Notes: a model not told the origin generated them from the sequence alone. DNA of 64,000 nucleotides from Bacteroidaceae bacterium (GCA_017555875.1 JAFZFN010000014.1:62001-126000), one strand, 5' to 3'; shown: positions 1 through 9,673, counted from the first letter of the stretch. A program made the numbers and translations.

Positions 1-1
1 G

Positions 2-85
2 AGGCTCTACATGAAATTCTTTTGGAAACATCGTCGCAAAGGTTTCCTTTGGAAGATTGACCGATGGATCAAGAGAAAGCTATAG
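2..85 (+). CDS. C-terminal end of an unidentified protein (partial)
   Basis: An open frame enters from the left edge and ends with TAG at 83-85. It encodes about 27 very basic residues rich in Lys, Arg and Trp (ending in RWIKRKL). Tails of this kind are common on Bacteroidota glycosyltransferases, and a surface-polysaccharide context would suit the membrane acyltransferase that converges on it, but this fragment is too short to identify. A short separate peptide starting at the ATG at 11 cannot be excluded. Confidence 0.4.
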   Translation, partial: RLYMKFFWKHRRKGFLWKIDRWIKRKL

Positions 86-101
86 GCATACGAAACTGTT
101 T

Positions 102-1094
102 TCAGATACCTACCCAAGCCTTGGGTACTAGTCGGGTGTGGTCAAAGACGTAGGCCACAAGGTAACTGACTGCAAAGGACAGGAGCGTTATGGCTATAGG
201 GCGTATCCACAAAGGGCACCATCCCCACATATCAATCATGCAGAACATCGCTACCACCAATACATGCACAAAATAGATTGTGTAGGTGTAGCGTCCAGAG
301 GAGACAATAAAGGGCTCCAAGCGTTGAGGGATGGTGCTTGAGTAGAGCAGCACAAATAGGCAAATTACTGCTACTGTATGCACAAGTGTTACGCTGACTC
401 CTATTGACAAGCCCCATACATTGAGTGTATAGGCTGCGCAGAACACGGAAAGGCAGACCAACCTAATGGTGTGACTATAGGTAAGATACTTCACACAATA
501 ATGTCCGCATAAGAAGAATCCTATGTACATGAATGCAGGACTGTTGAAGTATCGCATGGAGCCAAATTGTGGGAAATAGGCACGCAGTAATATCCAAAGC
601 AACCAAAGCAACAATCCGTACCGAGTGAGCTGCTTACCTTGAGAAGAGGACAATGCACGCTGCATGAAAGGAGTCAGCAGATAGATACCCATAAGCACAA
701 ATATATACCAATAGGAAGCATTCACCTTGTCGGAAAGCATGTAGGGGACATAGTTATACAATGCTGCGGTAAATGTAGATACATCAGGATACTTGTGCAT
801 CACTACTGACAGGGCGTAAACGATTGTTCCCCACAGTAAAAAGGGTATGAGCAGTCGCTTGAACCGACGGTTAAGAAAATCGGTAACTGGCAACGCAGGA
901 GCACTCAAGAGCAAGGCTCCTGAAAGCATGAAAAACAATGGCACACCAGTCACGACCAAAGCATGATAGAAGAATCGGCCAAAGCCTACTGAAGGTTCAT
1001 CAAGCTGGAGCCCTGTCCACGAATGTTGCATAATGACAAGCAAGATTGCAACCAATCGAACAAAATCAAGCGAGGCAATACGCTGGCTCTTCAT
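102..1094 (-). CDS. Acyltransferase family 3 integral membrane protein
   Basis: A 330-residue polytopic membrane protein with about ten hydrophobic segments. The N-terminus (SLDFVRLVAILLVIMQHSW) is the signature first helix of the acyltransferase-3 family (OatA/WecH/NodX type), with the expected catalytic-type His at about residue 24. Family members move acetyl or other acyl groups across the membrane onto sugars of polysaccharide, LPS or peptidoglycan; the acceptor here cannot be read. It starts 18 bp after the stop of the YfhO-like gene on the same strand, so the two probably share a transcript. It ends tail-to-tail with the partial gene at the left edge. Length and start are normal for the family. 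Confidence 0.85.
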   Translation of the reverse strand: MKSQRIASLDFVRLVAILLVIMQHSWTGLQLDEPSVGFGRFFYHALVVTGVPLFFMLSGALLLSAPALPVTDFLNRRFKRLLIPFLLWGTIVYALSVVMHKYPDVSTFTAALYNYVPYMLSDKVNASYWYIFVLMGIYLLTPFMQRALSSSQGKQLTRYGLLLWLLWILLRAYFPQFGSMRYFNSPAFMYIGFFLCGHYCVKYLTYSHTIRLVCLSVFCAAYTLNVWGLSIGVSVTLVHTVAVICLFVLLYSSTIPQRLEPFIVSSGRYTYTIYFVHVLVVAMFCMIDMWGWCPLWIRPIAITLLSFAVSYLVAYVFDHTRLVPKAWVGI

Positions 1095-1112
1095 TGTGTG
1101 GAGATCTTCTGG

Positions 1113-3572
1113 TTATGCAGCTTTTCGTTTGCGTATGATACCATAGATACCCATTCCCAGCACAAGCAGCATGGTGGCATACATGATGATGATGCACCCC
1201 ATGGCAATGGCTTCACCCTTTTTAACACTGTCGGGATCAAACTCCATATGTATGTTGTGTGAACCTGCCGGTACATTGATGGCACGGAGTATGTAGTTCA
1301 CTCTGTAAATATCTGCAGGCTGACCATCAATCGTTGCTTTCCAACCATAGGGATAGTAGATCTCTGAGAATACGATCGTTCCAGGCTTGCTAGTGCTATA
1401 CTCATAGTCTAGGTAGCGGGGTGTGTACTTTGTGAGACGCACCATAGCATCAGGATCACTACCTGGTGTGAAGTTATCAACGTAACTTGCAAACTCCTTA
1501 TCAAGCACAGCTGTGGTGTGCAAATCGATATAGTTGAGCGCATCGCTCTCCTCATTGGCCGTGTTCACCACCTGCAGTGTGTCGACAAACCAAGCATTGC
1601 CCATAGCGTAGGGGTTGAGTTGCACTTGAGCCTGACCACTGCTCCTATCGGGGACGATGAAATACTTCGCATTGAGCATGCTGATGACATTCATGTTCAT
1701 CTTAGATATGTGCTGGTCTATCAAGTCCTGGTAACGACGTAGCTTGGCTGCATGATAGCCACCGATAGATTTCAGATAGTACGAGGTACGGGCATCATTA
1801 AAGGTGCTTGTGGTAAGATTAAACACGCGGAAATGCGGATCCTTGTCTTGCAATATCTGTTTTTCATAGGGCAACATTTGGAATGCGGCCTTGTTGTGCT
1901 TCTTTGTCACGTAATGGCTGTCATTGAAGTAGCGCTTGTTTACAGGCCACATATCGGCAATGACCAATACACCAAGAATGGCTACCATGTAGCCCCACTT
2001 AATCCATCCTTTCGTGAAGACCCACAATGTGGCTGCAGCCAACACTATGAAGAGGAGCGAACGCCATGCATCGCTCTTCATCAAGGCTTCGCGCTCGGCC
2101 AAGATGCCTTGGTATGCAAAGTCGGGTAATTGTGCTGCTATGCTTGCATCCATGGGAGAGGTAAAGTCAAACATGCCTCCTCCGAAAAGAGCTATCACGA
2201 GGCAGAGCCCCGCTGTCACGCCAGCAGCTATGTAGATACTCTTCATGGCCTTGTCACGAGTGAGCGCTCCATCCATCAACTCCTTAATGGCCAAGAATCC
2301 GAGCAGAGGCATGGTAATCTCAGCCACGATAAGTATCGATGACACGGCACGGAACTTATTGTACATGGGGAAGTACTTGAAGAAGAACTCTGTGAGCGGC
2401 ATGAAGTTGTGTCCCCAGGCCAAGGCTACAGAGAATAGTGTAGCAGCCAATATAGCCCACTTGTAAGGTCCCTTGACAATGATAAGTCCTAGTACGAAGA
2501 GGAAGCATACGATAGCTCCCATATAGACATTACCTGCAGTGAAGGGCTGGTCACCCCAATAGAGGGGGACGTTGGCGCAGAACTGGGCAGCCGATGAGCG
2601 AGGTACGCCATTTCGAACCAACGATTTATAGAGCTCGGAATCAGTGCCTACGTCATATGTCGATGCACCTCCCATAACGCCTGGGATGATGAACGACAGC
2701 GACTCATCGATACCATAGCTCCACTGTGTGGCATAGTCGAGGTCGAGTCCCTTGGTCTTGTTCTCTGTGTCTGTCTTTTGTGCTAGGTCAGAGTGTCCGC
2801 CACGCATGGTTTGCTCTGCATACTCCTTGTTCACAAAGATGGTAGAGCTTCCCGTGCCTAGGCCTATGATGAGCGAACCGAAGAAAAGCAATGACCCGAC
2901 GGCGAGGTCTCTATAACGATTTTCCTTTATATGGATAAATAATTCTGCAAAGTAAAAGAGCCCAATCATCATAAATAGATAATAGGACATCTGTGGGTGA
3001 TTGCTGAATCCAACGGCAGCAAACAACATCGTCAGCACTACACCCAAGCCATATCTCTTACGGAAAATGAGATAGAAGCCTGCAGCAACCACGGTTATCA
3101 GCGCTATGGACGAGGTCTTAGTGTTGTGTCCTGCCTGTATGATAATGAAAAAATACGAGGAGAATCCTGTTGCCAATGCCCCTACGATGCTCAACCACTT
3201 ATTGATGTTGAACGCACGCATCAGTATATAGAAACAAACGAAAAAGGTGATGAGTATCCAAGGAGAGCTCCAGTGTCCTCTGAGCATGATCCTTCGGAAC
3301 GGCTTCAGCCATTCGTTGGCCTCGTAGTGTCCTCCGCCAATCTGATAGTTGGGCATGCCGCTAAACATAGAGCCTGTCCAAAAGGTGTAGTCGCCTGTCT
3401 CAGTTGAATACTTTGTTGATTCATGTACTGCAGCGGCTGCATTCGTGCCATCACCCGTCTGCACTACCTTACCCTCTAATGCCGGTGAGCAATATATGCA
3501 CGCAATGGCCACAAAAAGTACGAATGCAGCGAGGTAAGCACCATATTTCTGCATGAAACTCTCTTTCTTCAT
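1113..3572 (-). CDS. YfhO-family large membrane protein
   Basis: An 819-residue protein starting at an ATG with a short basic N-terminus followed by a membrane segment at about residues 10-28. About a dozen further hydrophobic helices follow to about residue 560, then a soluble, extracytoplasmic-looking domain, and a final helix before the basic end (IRKRKAA). This architecture and the YYPYGWKATIDG stretch near residue 735 are typical of the YfhO family, which are GT-C-like membrane proteins linked to glycosylation of lipoteichoic acid or envelope polymers in Firmicutes. The role in Bacteroidota is not established. A probable -7 box lies 35-42 bp upstream of the start. It is the first gene of a pair with the acyltransferase. 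Confidence 0.85.
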   Translation of the reverse strand: MKKESFMQKYGAYLAAFVLFVAIACIYCSPALEGKVVQTGDGTNAAAAVHESTKYSTETGDYTFWTGSMFSGMPNYQIGGGHYEANEWLKPFRRIMLRGHWSSPWILITFFVCFYILMRAFNINKWLSIVGALATGFSSYFFIIIQAGHNTKTSSIALITVVAAGFYLIFRKRYGLGVVLTMLFAAVGFSNHPQMSYYLFMMIGLFYFAELFIHIKENRYRDLAVGSLLFFGSLIIGLGTGSSTIFVNKEYAEQTMRGGHSDLAQKTDTENKTKGLDLDYATQWSYGIDESLSFIIPGVMGGASTYDVGTDSELYKSLVRNGVPRSSAAQFCANVPLYWGDQPFTAGNVYMGAIVCFLFVLGLIIVKGPYKWAILAATLFSVALAWGHNFMPLTEFFFKYFPMYNKFRAVSSILIVAEITMPLLGFLAIKELMDGALTRDKAMKSIYIAAGVTAGLCLVIALFGGGMFDFTSPMDASIAAQLPDFAYQGILAEREALMKSDAWRSLLFIVLAAATLWVFTKGWIKWGYMVAILGVLVIADMWPVNKRYFNDSHYVTKKHNKAAFQMLPYEKQILQDKDPHFRVFNLTTSTFNDARTSYYLKSIGGYHAAKLRRYQDLIDQHISKMNMNVISMLNAKYFIVPDRSSGQAQVQLNPYAMGNAWFVDTLQVVNTANEESDALNYIDLHTTAVLDKEFASYVDNFTPGSDPDAMVRLTKYTPRYLDYEYSTSKPGTIVFSEIYYPYGWKATIDGQPADIYRVNYILRAINVPAGSHNIHMEFDPDSVKKGEAIAMGCIIIMYATMLLVLGMGIYGIIRKRKAA

Positions 3573-3606
3573 ATCGTATCGTTCTATTTTTTATTGTTAT
3601 TGCTAG

Positions 3607-3614
3607 CAAAAGTA
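3607..3614 (-). promoter_or_regulatory. Probable -7 box of the yfhO-like gene
   Basis: Read on the minus strand this is TACTTTTG, matching the Bacteroidota -7 consensus TAnnTTTG, and it lies 35 bp before the start codon. No clear TTTG is found 19-22 bp further upstream, so only half of the promoter is convincing. Confidence 0.45.
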
Positions 3615-3663
3615 CGCTTTTTTATTGGTTTAGAGCGCATACTCCTGTGTATTTATCATCTTC

Positions 3664-4554
3664 TTACGATTGTTTCAGTAATTTATTCACCTTGTCCCTA
3701 TCGATTCGCAGCTGCTCGGTGAGCTCCTCCAGGCTGACAAACGTACGCTCTTCGCGCAGACGATGAGCAAACTTGATTGTAATAGTCGTGCCATAGAGTC
3801 TGCCTTCGAAGTCCAATACGTGTACCTCAATGCTACGTTCTCTACCATTGTTCAGTGTAGGACGGTATCCTATGTTGAGCATACCTTTATAATATGTCTC
3901 TTCGATGACTACCCATACAGCATACACTCCATCTGCAGGTATCAGCTTGTTTACACTTTGGGGAGCGATATTTGCTGTAGGGAATCCCATCTTGCGTCCC
4001 TCCTTATATCCATCCACTACCTCGCCTTGCAACGTATATTGGTAGCCTAGGAATTGGGCTGCTCCTTCCACCTCGCCTTCGGTCAACAGATGGCGTATAC
4101 GGGTAGAACTTATAGGTCCACCACAATCAGTGCATGCATCGCCCTGTATAACCTCTATCCCTATCTCTTGACCATAACGCACGTAGTCGGGAAAACTCTC
4201 CTGTCGGCCACGGCCAAAGCGATGATCATATCCTATTACAAGGACCTCGATGCCATACTGCTCCTTCAGCACTTGTTGCATAAAGTCTCTAGCAGACATG
4301 GACGCCAGCTGAGGCGTGAAGTCAAGCACCTCCACCTCGTCCATCCCCGACCTCCGCAGTAGGCTGACACGTTCCTCTATAGAGTTGAGCGGCAATGCAT
4401 CATCTATCCCCAGCACTCTTTTGGGCGAGGTGCCGAAAGTGATGGCTACTGCATCCATCTTACGTTCGTCAGCAATGTGCCGCACTTGGTGCAGCAAGCA
4501 CTGATGTCCACGATGTACACCATCAAACGAGCCTATAGTTGCAACAGCTATCAT
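3664..4554 (-). CDS. ribF: Bifunctional riboflavin kinase / FAD synthetase
   Basis: A 296-residue protein. The N-terminal nucleotidyltransferase domain begins with GSFDGVHRGHQ, the family version of the HxGH adenylylation motif. A middle segment carries ISSTRIRHLL. The C-terminal flavokinase domain has GFPTANI (about residue 191) and the DGVYAVWV and NIGYRPT motifs. It makes FMN from riboflavin and FAD from FMN in the cytosol. The start codon overlaps the stop of the upstream HAD gene by 4 bp, so the two are translationally coupled. FAD supply also matters for the flavoproteins in this window (ETF, acyl-CoA dehydrogenase), though they are not linked to this gene. Confidence 0.95.
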   Translation of the reverse strand: MIAVATIGSFDGVHRGHQCLLHQVRHIADERKMDAVAITFGTSPKRVLGIDDALPLNSIEERVSLLRRSGMDEVEVLDFTPQLASMSARDFMQQVLKEQYGIEVLVIGYDHRFGRGRQESFPDYVRYGQEIGIEVIQGDACTDCGGPISSTRIRHLLTEGEVEGAAQFLGYQYTLQGEVVDGYKEGRKMGFPTANIAPQSVNKLIPADGVYAVWVVIEETYYKGMLNIGYRPTLNNGRERSIEVHVLDFEGRLYGTTITIKFAHRLREERTFVSLEELTEQLRIDRDKVNKLLKQS

Positions 4555-5162
4555 CGGTCAATAGTTAATTCTCCACGCCAGTCCGTATTGGCCACTGGGC
4601 AATAGGTGTGGAATCCTAGCGCCTCTGCAGCCTGACAACTTACGGCCAAGTCATCTATAAAGAGGGTTTCCTCGGGCTTGATACCAGCCAGCTGAGCCAC
4701 TTTAAGGAATGCCTCGGCAGAGGGCTTCAGTTCATGAATCTCATGTGAGAGAAATATCTGGTCAAAGAAATCTTCAGCTCTATACCCCTTATAGTCGAAT
4801 CGCTTACGCCCCTCTGCCCAATGTAGAGCATTGGTATTGCTCAGTAGAAACAATCGATAGCTCTGTTTCAGCTCTAGCAGCATGTCTAGTTTATAAGAAG
4901 GTATATCCAGCAACAAGGCATTCCACGCCACGTCAATCTGCTCATCGGTGAGGGTAGGAGAGTAGATGCGACGTACCGTGTCATGAAACTCATCCACCGT
5001 CATCAATCCTTTCTCAAAGTCCATCAGGTCGGCACGCTGTCCGTAAGGATTGGTCAGTTCATCGCTCACCTCCACCCCTAGTTCACGGAAAGCGCTGGTA
5101 CACCTGCTCTTGTCGAGATGTATGAGCACTCCTCCCCAGTCGAATAGTATATTTTTTATCAT
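4551..5162 (-). CDS. HAD-superfamily hydrolase (subclass IA, YihX-like)
   Basis: A 203-residue soluble protein with HAD motif I near the N-terminus (LFDWGGVLIH; the nucleophile Asp is kept but the usual second Asp, at DxD position 3, is replaced by Gly, as in YihX-like phosphatases). Motif II is the LLSNTN stretch (about residue 109), the motif III Lys lies in LKPSAEAF, and motif IV is FIDDLAVSC. Such enzymes dephosphorylate small metabolites such as sugar phosphates, FMN or pyridoxal phosphate; the substrate cannot be read. Overlap with ribF makes FMN or a flavin intermediate an attractive but unproven substrate. It has a well-formed promoter upstream. Confidence 0.85.
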   Translation of the reverse strand: MIKNILFDWGGVLIHLDKSRCTSAFRELGVEVSDELTNPYGQRADLMDFEKGLMTVDEFHDTVRRIYSPTLTDEQIDVAWNALLLDIPSYKLDMLLELKQSYRLFLLSNTNALHWAEGRKRFDYKGYRAEDFFDQIFLSHEIHELKPSAEAFLKVAQLAGIKPEETLFIDDLAVSCQAAEALGFHTYCPVANTDWRGELTIDR

Positions 5163-5191
5163 ATCACTCCAGTTCTATTGATAAATATAGA

Positions 5192-5222
5192 CAAAGGTAC
5201 AATAAGGTACGTGGAGAACAAA
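5192..5222 (-). promoter_or_regulatory. Promoter of the HAD-ribF operon
   Basis: On the minus strand: TTTG at 5222-5219, a 19-bp spacer, then TACCTTTG at 5199-5192. This is a full match to the Bacteroidota sigma-ABfr promoter and is 30 bp from the HAD start codon. Confidence 0.75.
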
Positions 5223-5253
5223 ATAAACCTTTTATATTTTTTCTCTTCGTACA

Positions 5254-6792
5254 TCATGCTCCCCAGTTCTCCCGATCGAGGCTACGATATCCGATAGCCT
5301 CGGCAATGTGAGCAGACTGCACCACCTCACTACCATCGAGGTCAGCAATGGTGCGAGCCACCTTAAGGATGCGGTCGTAGGCACGAGCCGAGAGATTGAG
5401 ACGATCCATCGCACTCTGTAACATAGCTCGTCCCCGTTCATCAGGTTGAGCATATTGCTGCAGCAAGCGTGGAGTCATCTGCGCATTGCAGTGGACACCC
5501 GGTTCATGGGCAAAGCGTTGCTCTTGGATATGGCGGGCACGGATGACACGTTCACGAATGGCTGCGCTACTCTCCGAGGGAGTCTCCTTGACCAAGTCAT
5601 TGAAGGGGACGGGCACAATCTCGACCTGTATGTCGATACGGTCGAGCAGAGGTCCACTTATCTTATTGAGATATTTCTGCACCTGCGAAGGGCTGCACAC
5701 ACACGGCTTGGTGGGGTGGTTATAGTAACCACAGGGGCACGGGTTCATCGATGCTACGAGCATGAAATTGGCAGGATAATCGATACTGTACTTAGCGCGA
5801 GCAATGGTGATGTGCCGATCTTCGAGTGGCTGGCGTAACATCTCAAGCACACTGCGGTTAAACTCGGGCAGCTCGTCACAGAAGAGCACGCCATTGTGAG
5901 CCAAGCTGATTTCTCCTGGCTGAGGATTAGTACCTCCACCTACCAAGGCCACCGAGGAGATGGTGTGATGAGGACTGCGGAAAGGACGTATGGCCACAAG
6001 TGAAGAATCCTTACCTAGTCGTCCTGCCACGGAATGTATCTTGGTGGTCTCCAGACTTTCGTGAAGCGACAGGGGTGGTAGGATGGATGGCAAGCGCTTG
6101 GCCATCATGGATTTACCTGCACCTGGAGGTCCTATGAGAATGATGTTGTGCGATCCAGCTGCTGCCACCTCGAAGGCACGCTTTACATTCTCTTGGCCCT
6201 TGACATCAGCAAAGTCAAACTCAAAGCTGTCTTGATGAGCATAAAACTCACCTCGGGTGTCGACAATGACAGGAGTAAGTGTGTCCTCCCCATTGAGAAA
6301 TCGTATTACCTGTACGATGTTGTCGACGCCATAGACGTTGAGATTGTTGACCACTGCCGCTTCGCGAGCATTCTGACTAGGGAGGATGAGGCCCTCGTAT
6401 CCCAATTCACGTGCTTTGATGGCAATAGGTAGGGCGCCACGGATGGGCATAAGGCTACCATCGAGCCCCAGCTCTCCCATTATGAGGTAGCGTGAGAGTT
6501 TCTCCGTGACAATCATGTCGCTCGCAGCCAATATACCAATAGCGATGGGCAGATCGTAAGCCGACCCCTCCTTGCGTATGTCTGCAGGAGCCATATTGAT
6601 GGTTATCTGCGAGGTGGGTACTTTATACCCTGTATTAAGCAAAGCTGCACGGATGCGTTCGTGGCTCTCTTTGACAGCAGCGTCGGGAAGACCTACCAAG
6701 AAGAATTTCATCCCCCGCGAGGTGTTTACCTCTACTGTGACTATAGTGGCATCGACACCCTGCACAGCTGCACCGAAGACTTTGACTAACAT
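5254..6792 (-). CDS. YifB/ComM family Mg-chelatase-like AAA ATPase
   Basis: A 512-residue protein of normal family length. It has an N-terminal Lon-like (ChlI) domain to about residue 170 and an AAA+ module with Walker A GPPGAGKSMMAKR (about 219-231). The FCDELPEF Walker B follows, then a Cys cluster (NPCPCGYYNHPTKPCVCSP, about 351-369) and a C-terminal Mg-chelatase subdomain. In gamma-proteobacteria the homologue ComM is a hexameric helicase driving branch migration in natural transformation; the same role here is an inference. It starts 6 bp after the S41 protease stop, as the last gene of the kinase-protease-yifB operon. Confidence 0.93.
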   Translation of the reverse strand: MLVKVFGAAVQGVDATIVTVEVNTSRGMKFFLVGLPDAAVKESHERIRAALLNTGYKVPTSQITINMAPADIRKEGSAYDLPIAIGILAASDMIVTEKLSRYLIMGELGLDGSLMPIRGALPIAIKARELGYEGLILPSQNAREAAVVNNLNVYGVDNIVQVIRFLNGEDTLTPVIVDTRGEFYAHQDSFEFDFADVKGQENVKRAFEVAAAGSHNIILIGPPGAGKSMMAKRLPSILPPLSLHESLETTKIHSVAGRLGKDSSLVAIRPFRSPHHTISSVALVGGGTNPQPGEISLAHNGVLFCDELPEFNRSVLEMLRQPLEDRHITIARAKYSIDYPANFMLVASMNPCPCGYYNHPTKPCVCSPSQVQKYLNKISGPLLDRIDIQVEIVPVPFNDLVKETPSESSAAIRERVIRARHIQEQRFAHEPGVHCNAQMTPRLLQQYAQPDERGRAMLQSAMDRLNLSARAYDRILKVARTIADLDGSEVVQSAHIAEAIGYRSLDRENWGA

Positions 6793-6798
6793 GATTCT

Positions 6799-8484
6799 CT
6801 ACCTCTTGTTATGCTCCTTTGCAGGAATGAGTATTTGTTTATAGGCCACATCATCGGCTAGGAGAGCTCGAGCGCGAATGATGGTGCTGTCGCTCTTGAT
6901 AGCTTGTATGATGCTTCCTCGCTGATAATAATATCGAGTGACGAGCTCGTCGGCCAGGAGTTCACAGATGTCTGTCTTGAATATGTCAAAGTCGCGGTCG
7001 ACGTCATGACTCAGCTTCTTCTCCAGCGCAGCAAACTCGGCTGCAGCATCTGTCGTGTATCCCTCAAACTTGGCCACCTCCTTGAGGGCAGCAAGTGCCT
7101 TCTCGCTTTGGCGGTCATACGTAAAGTCTGATGCCTTGACATATTCCTTGAATGCAAGGAATAGACTGTCGCTCACCTCAAACTCCTCGATAGGAGCAAT
7201 CTCGGCATGTCGGCGTACATAGTCGGTGACAAAGTCGAGCAGCTCCTCGCTGTTGGCCAAGTAGAACAAAAGGTTGGGCAATCGCTCAGCTGCAATCTCC
7301 ACGTCGGGGGTGATGCCTCCACTAGCATGTACGGGTCGTCCAGAGAGGGTGTAGTAGGTCGTGTCATTCACAACCTTCTTGTTCTTACCAGCATCGGTAT
7401 CCGACTTTTTCTTCGAGTAGTCTATCTTCTGCACGTAACGTCCCGATGGAGTGTAATATTTCGATGTTGTAACCTTCAGCGAAGCATTGTATGGCAATTC
7501 ACGCACGGTCTGCACCAACCCTTTGCCAAAGGTCTTGCTGCCCATGACGACTCCTCTGTCGAGGTCTTGTATCGCACCGGCTACAATCTCCGAGGCCGAA
7601 GCGCTCTGTCCGTCGACAAGTACGACAAGTGGGATATCCATGTCGAGTGGTTCACGCCTTGTCGCATAGGTTTGCGATGATTGAGGCACTTTTCCTTTGG
7701 TAGACACTACAGTGGTTCCCTTCGGGACAAACATCCCAGTGATGTCTATAGCTTCTGCCATGGAGCCACCTCCATTACCTCGGAGGTCAATGATAAACCC
7801 TTTCGCTCCACGATTCTTGAGTTCCACGAGCGGAAGTCTCACCTCACGTGCACAGTTTTCCGTGAAGCTGTTGAGGATAAGATATCCTATGCTGTCGCTA
7901 AACATCGTGTAGTAGGGTACAGACGGCATAGCAATGTTGGTACGCACAATTTTCACCTCCACGATGCTGTCGGCCACGCCCTCTCGCTTGGCCCTCACGG
8001 TGAGTGTCGTACCTGGCTGTCCACGCAGTCGCGAGCTCACTTCATCTACAGCCAATCCCTTGAGGTCTTCGCCATCGATAGACAGCAAGATGTCTCCAGC
8101 TCTCAGTCCTGCATCCAAGGCGGGCATCCCCTCATAAGGCTCCACGATGACTACGCGGTCATGCTTCTCATGGTATCGGATGACAGCACCCACGCCAGCA
8201 TACTTGCCCGTGAGCATCATTTTGAGGTCTTCGTCCTCCTCTTCGGGATAATATACGGTGTAGGGGTCGAGGTCGGCGAGCATGGCGCGAATACCTGTCT
8301 CCACAGCGTCAGCCACATCAAGTGTGTCCACATAGATCATGTCCAACTCCCGGAACACAGAGTGGAATATGTCCAGATACTTTGAGATGAGGAAATTGCG
8401 GTCATCACCTCTAAAACTCATCAGTGCAGCGCATGCCAAGGGGATGGCTATCACCCAAAGCCCTATTTTACGAAAACATTTCAT
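6799..8484 (-). CDS. S41 C-terminal processing peptidase (CtpA/Prc type)
   Basis: A 561-residue exported protein. It has an N-terminal signal anchor (residues 5-22), a PDZ domain at about 85-170 and an S41 serine-protease core. The nucleophile Ser is in the DGQSASASE stretch and the catalytic Lys in GSKTFGKGLVQ, 25-30 residues on. A roughly 200-residue helical C-terminal extension is usual for Bacteroidota copies. These proteases trim or degrade periplasmic proteins by their C-termini. It starts 12 bp after the kinase gene and ends 6 bp before yifB. Confidence 0.93.
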   Translation of the reverse strand: MKCFRKIGLWVIAIPLACAALMSFRGDDRNFLISKYLDIFHSVFRELDMIYVDTLDVADAVETGIRAMLADLDPYTVYYPEEEDEDLKMMLTGKYAGVGAVIRYHEKHDRVVIVEPYEGMPALDAGLRAGDILLSIDGEDLKGLAVDEVSSRLRGQPGTTLTVRAKREGVADSIVEVKIVRTNIAMPSVPYYTMFSDSIGYLILNSFTENCAREVRLPLVELKNRGAKGFIIDLRGNGGGSMAEAIDITGMFVPKGTTVVSTKGKVPQSSQTYATRREPLDMDIPLVVLVDGQSASASEIVAGAIQDLDRGVVMGSKTFGKGLVQTVRELPYNASLKVTTSKYYTPSGRYVQKIDYSKKKSDTDAGKNKKVVNDTTYYTLSGRPVHASGGITPDVEIAAERLPNLLFYLANSEELLDFVTDYVRRHAEIAPIEEFEVSDSLFLAFKEYVKASDFTYDRQSEKALAALKEVAKFEGYTTDAAAEFAALEKKLSHDVDRDFDIFKTDICELLADELVTRYYYQRGSIIQAIKSDSTIIRARALLADDVAYKQILIPAKEHNKR

Positions 8485-8496
8485 GGTGCGATGGCT

Positions 8497-9468
8497 TTAA
8501 TCTATTAATGACTTTATCTTACTCCAGGTGTTCTCTGTGAGTTGAGTACCCACGACCTGTATCACATGTCCTGAGAGTACTGTACCACCTTGAGCACATT
8601 GGGTGAGTGTGTGTCCGTTCATGAGGCCATACATCACGCCTGCTGCATAGAAATCCCCAGCAGCCGTTGTGTCGATGACCTTTTCTACGGGCCAAGCCTC
8701 CACGAACACCTTCTCTCCTTCGCTCATGATGGTTGCTCCCGCTGCACCCAGTTTTACTACTGCCACCTCGCACAACTGGTGCAGATGTTCGAGTGCCTCC
8801 TCGGGCTCGGTCTTGGCAAAGGAGCGCGCCTCCTCTTCGTTAGCAAATACTACATCTACATACTGTGTCACCAGTCGTACAAAGAACTCGTGGTCGGCCT
8901 CCACTATATTATAGCTGGCCAGGTCGAGGCACACCTTTAGTCCCTTTTCTTTTGCCAGTTCCACGGCACGCAAGATGAGCGCATGGTTTTGGACAAGGTA
9001 TCCCTCTATGTAGAGGTAGTCATATCCCTCGAGCATCTCTGCGGTAAGGTTCTCTGGTCCCATCATAGCTGCTGCTCCGAGATAGGTGGCAAAGGTGCGC
9101 TCCCCTCCCGGAGAGATGAACGTATAAGCTATTCCCGACTGCACTGGGAGTTTGGTCAAGTGAGCCTCTATGCCACATTTTTCACAGTTGGCAGCAAAGA
9201 ACTCTCCCGTAGTATCGTCACCTACGGCACCGATAAATCCGGGTTCAGCCCCTAGGTGAGCCAATGCCAACATGGTGTTTCCTGCTGATCCGCCTGTAGC
9301 ACGCTGCACGTCGAGCGAGGCAAAGCACTCCTGTATTCGTTTCTGCTCATCATCACCAATGAGTGTCATACTTCCCTTGGGTAGTCCAAAGTCATATAGC
9401 AGGTCATCGTTGGGTAAAGTGACCAATGCGTCGACCAAAGCATTGCCTATTCCTATAATTTTCTTCAT
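8497..9468 (-). CDS. PfkB-family kinase, probably adenosine kinase-like
   Basis: A 323-residue ribokinase-fold enzyme. The N-terminal GIGNALVDALV and the substrate-side GGSAGNTMLALAHLG motif (about residue 60) are typical, and the catalytic DTTAAGDFYAAG (anion hole plus base Asp, about residue 255) is intact. Closest by feel to Bacteroidota proteins annotated as adenosine kinase, but a sugar or inosine-guanosine substrate is possible. First gene of an operon with the S41 peptidase (12-bp gap) and yifB. A -7-like box (TAACTTTG on the minus strand, 9516-9509) lies 41 bp upstream, back to back with the tRNA promoter. Confidence 0.88.
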   Translation of the reverse strand: MKKIIGIGNALVDALVTLPNDDLLYDFGLPKGSMTLIGDDEQKRIQECFASLDVQRATGGSAGNTMLALAHLGAEPGFIGAVGDDTTGEFFAANCEKCGIEAHLTKLPVQSGIAYTFISPGGERTFATYLGAAAMMGPENLTAEMLEGYDYLYIEGYLVQNHALILRAVELAKEKGLKVCLDLASYNIVEADHEFFVRLVTQYVDVVFANEEEARSFAKTEPEEALEHLHQLCEVAVVKLGAAGATIMSEGEKVFVEAWPVEKVIDTTAAGDFYAAGVMYGLMNGHTLTQCAQGGTVLSGHVIQVVGTQLTENTWSKIKSLID

Positions 9469-9508
9469 TTCTACGGTGTATTTTCTTGTTTTTTTGCAAA
9501 TTTTTCCA

Positions 9509-9547
9509 CAAAGTTATTGCTTATTTCAAAATATCCTATTAATTTTG
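9509..9547. promoter_or_regulatory. Divergent promoters for tRNA-Asn (+) and kinase operon (-)
   Basis: Plus strand: TTG at 9517-9519, a 20-bp spacer, TAATTTTG at 9540-9547, giving transcription start about 45 bp before the first tRNA. Minus strand: TAACTTTG at 9516-9509. The minus -35-side element is not clear. The two promoters abut, so polymerases could compete. Confidence 0.6.
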
Positions 9548-9599
9548 CAGCGCAATTGAGAGAAAAAGTAAGAATTTCTTCTTTTTTGCGACTTTACAC

Positions 9600-9673
9600 T
9601 CTTCGTTAGCTCAGTCGGTTAGAGCATCTGACTGTTAATCAGAGGGTCCTTGGTTCAAGTCCAAGACGAAGAG
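9600..9673 (+). tRNA. tRNA-Asn (GUU), copy 1
   Basis: A 74-nt cloverleaf. The acceptor arms TCTTCGT and ACGAAGA pair fully, and the D-arm is GCTC/GAGC. The anticodon stem TCTGA/TCAGA carries loop CTGTTAA with anticodon GTT, and the T-arm CTTGG/CCAAG has loop TTCAAGT. The discriminator is G; CCA is not encoded. Confidence 0.97.
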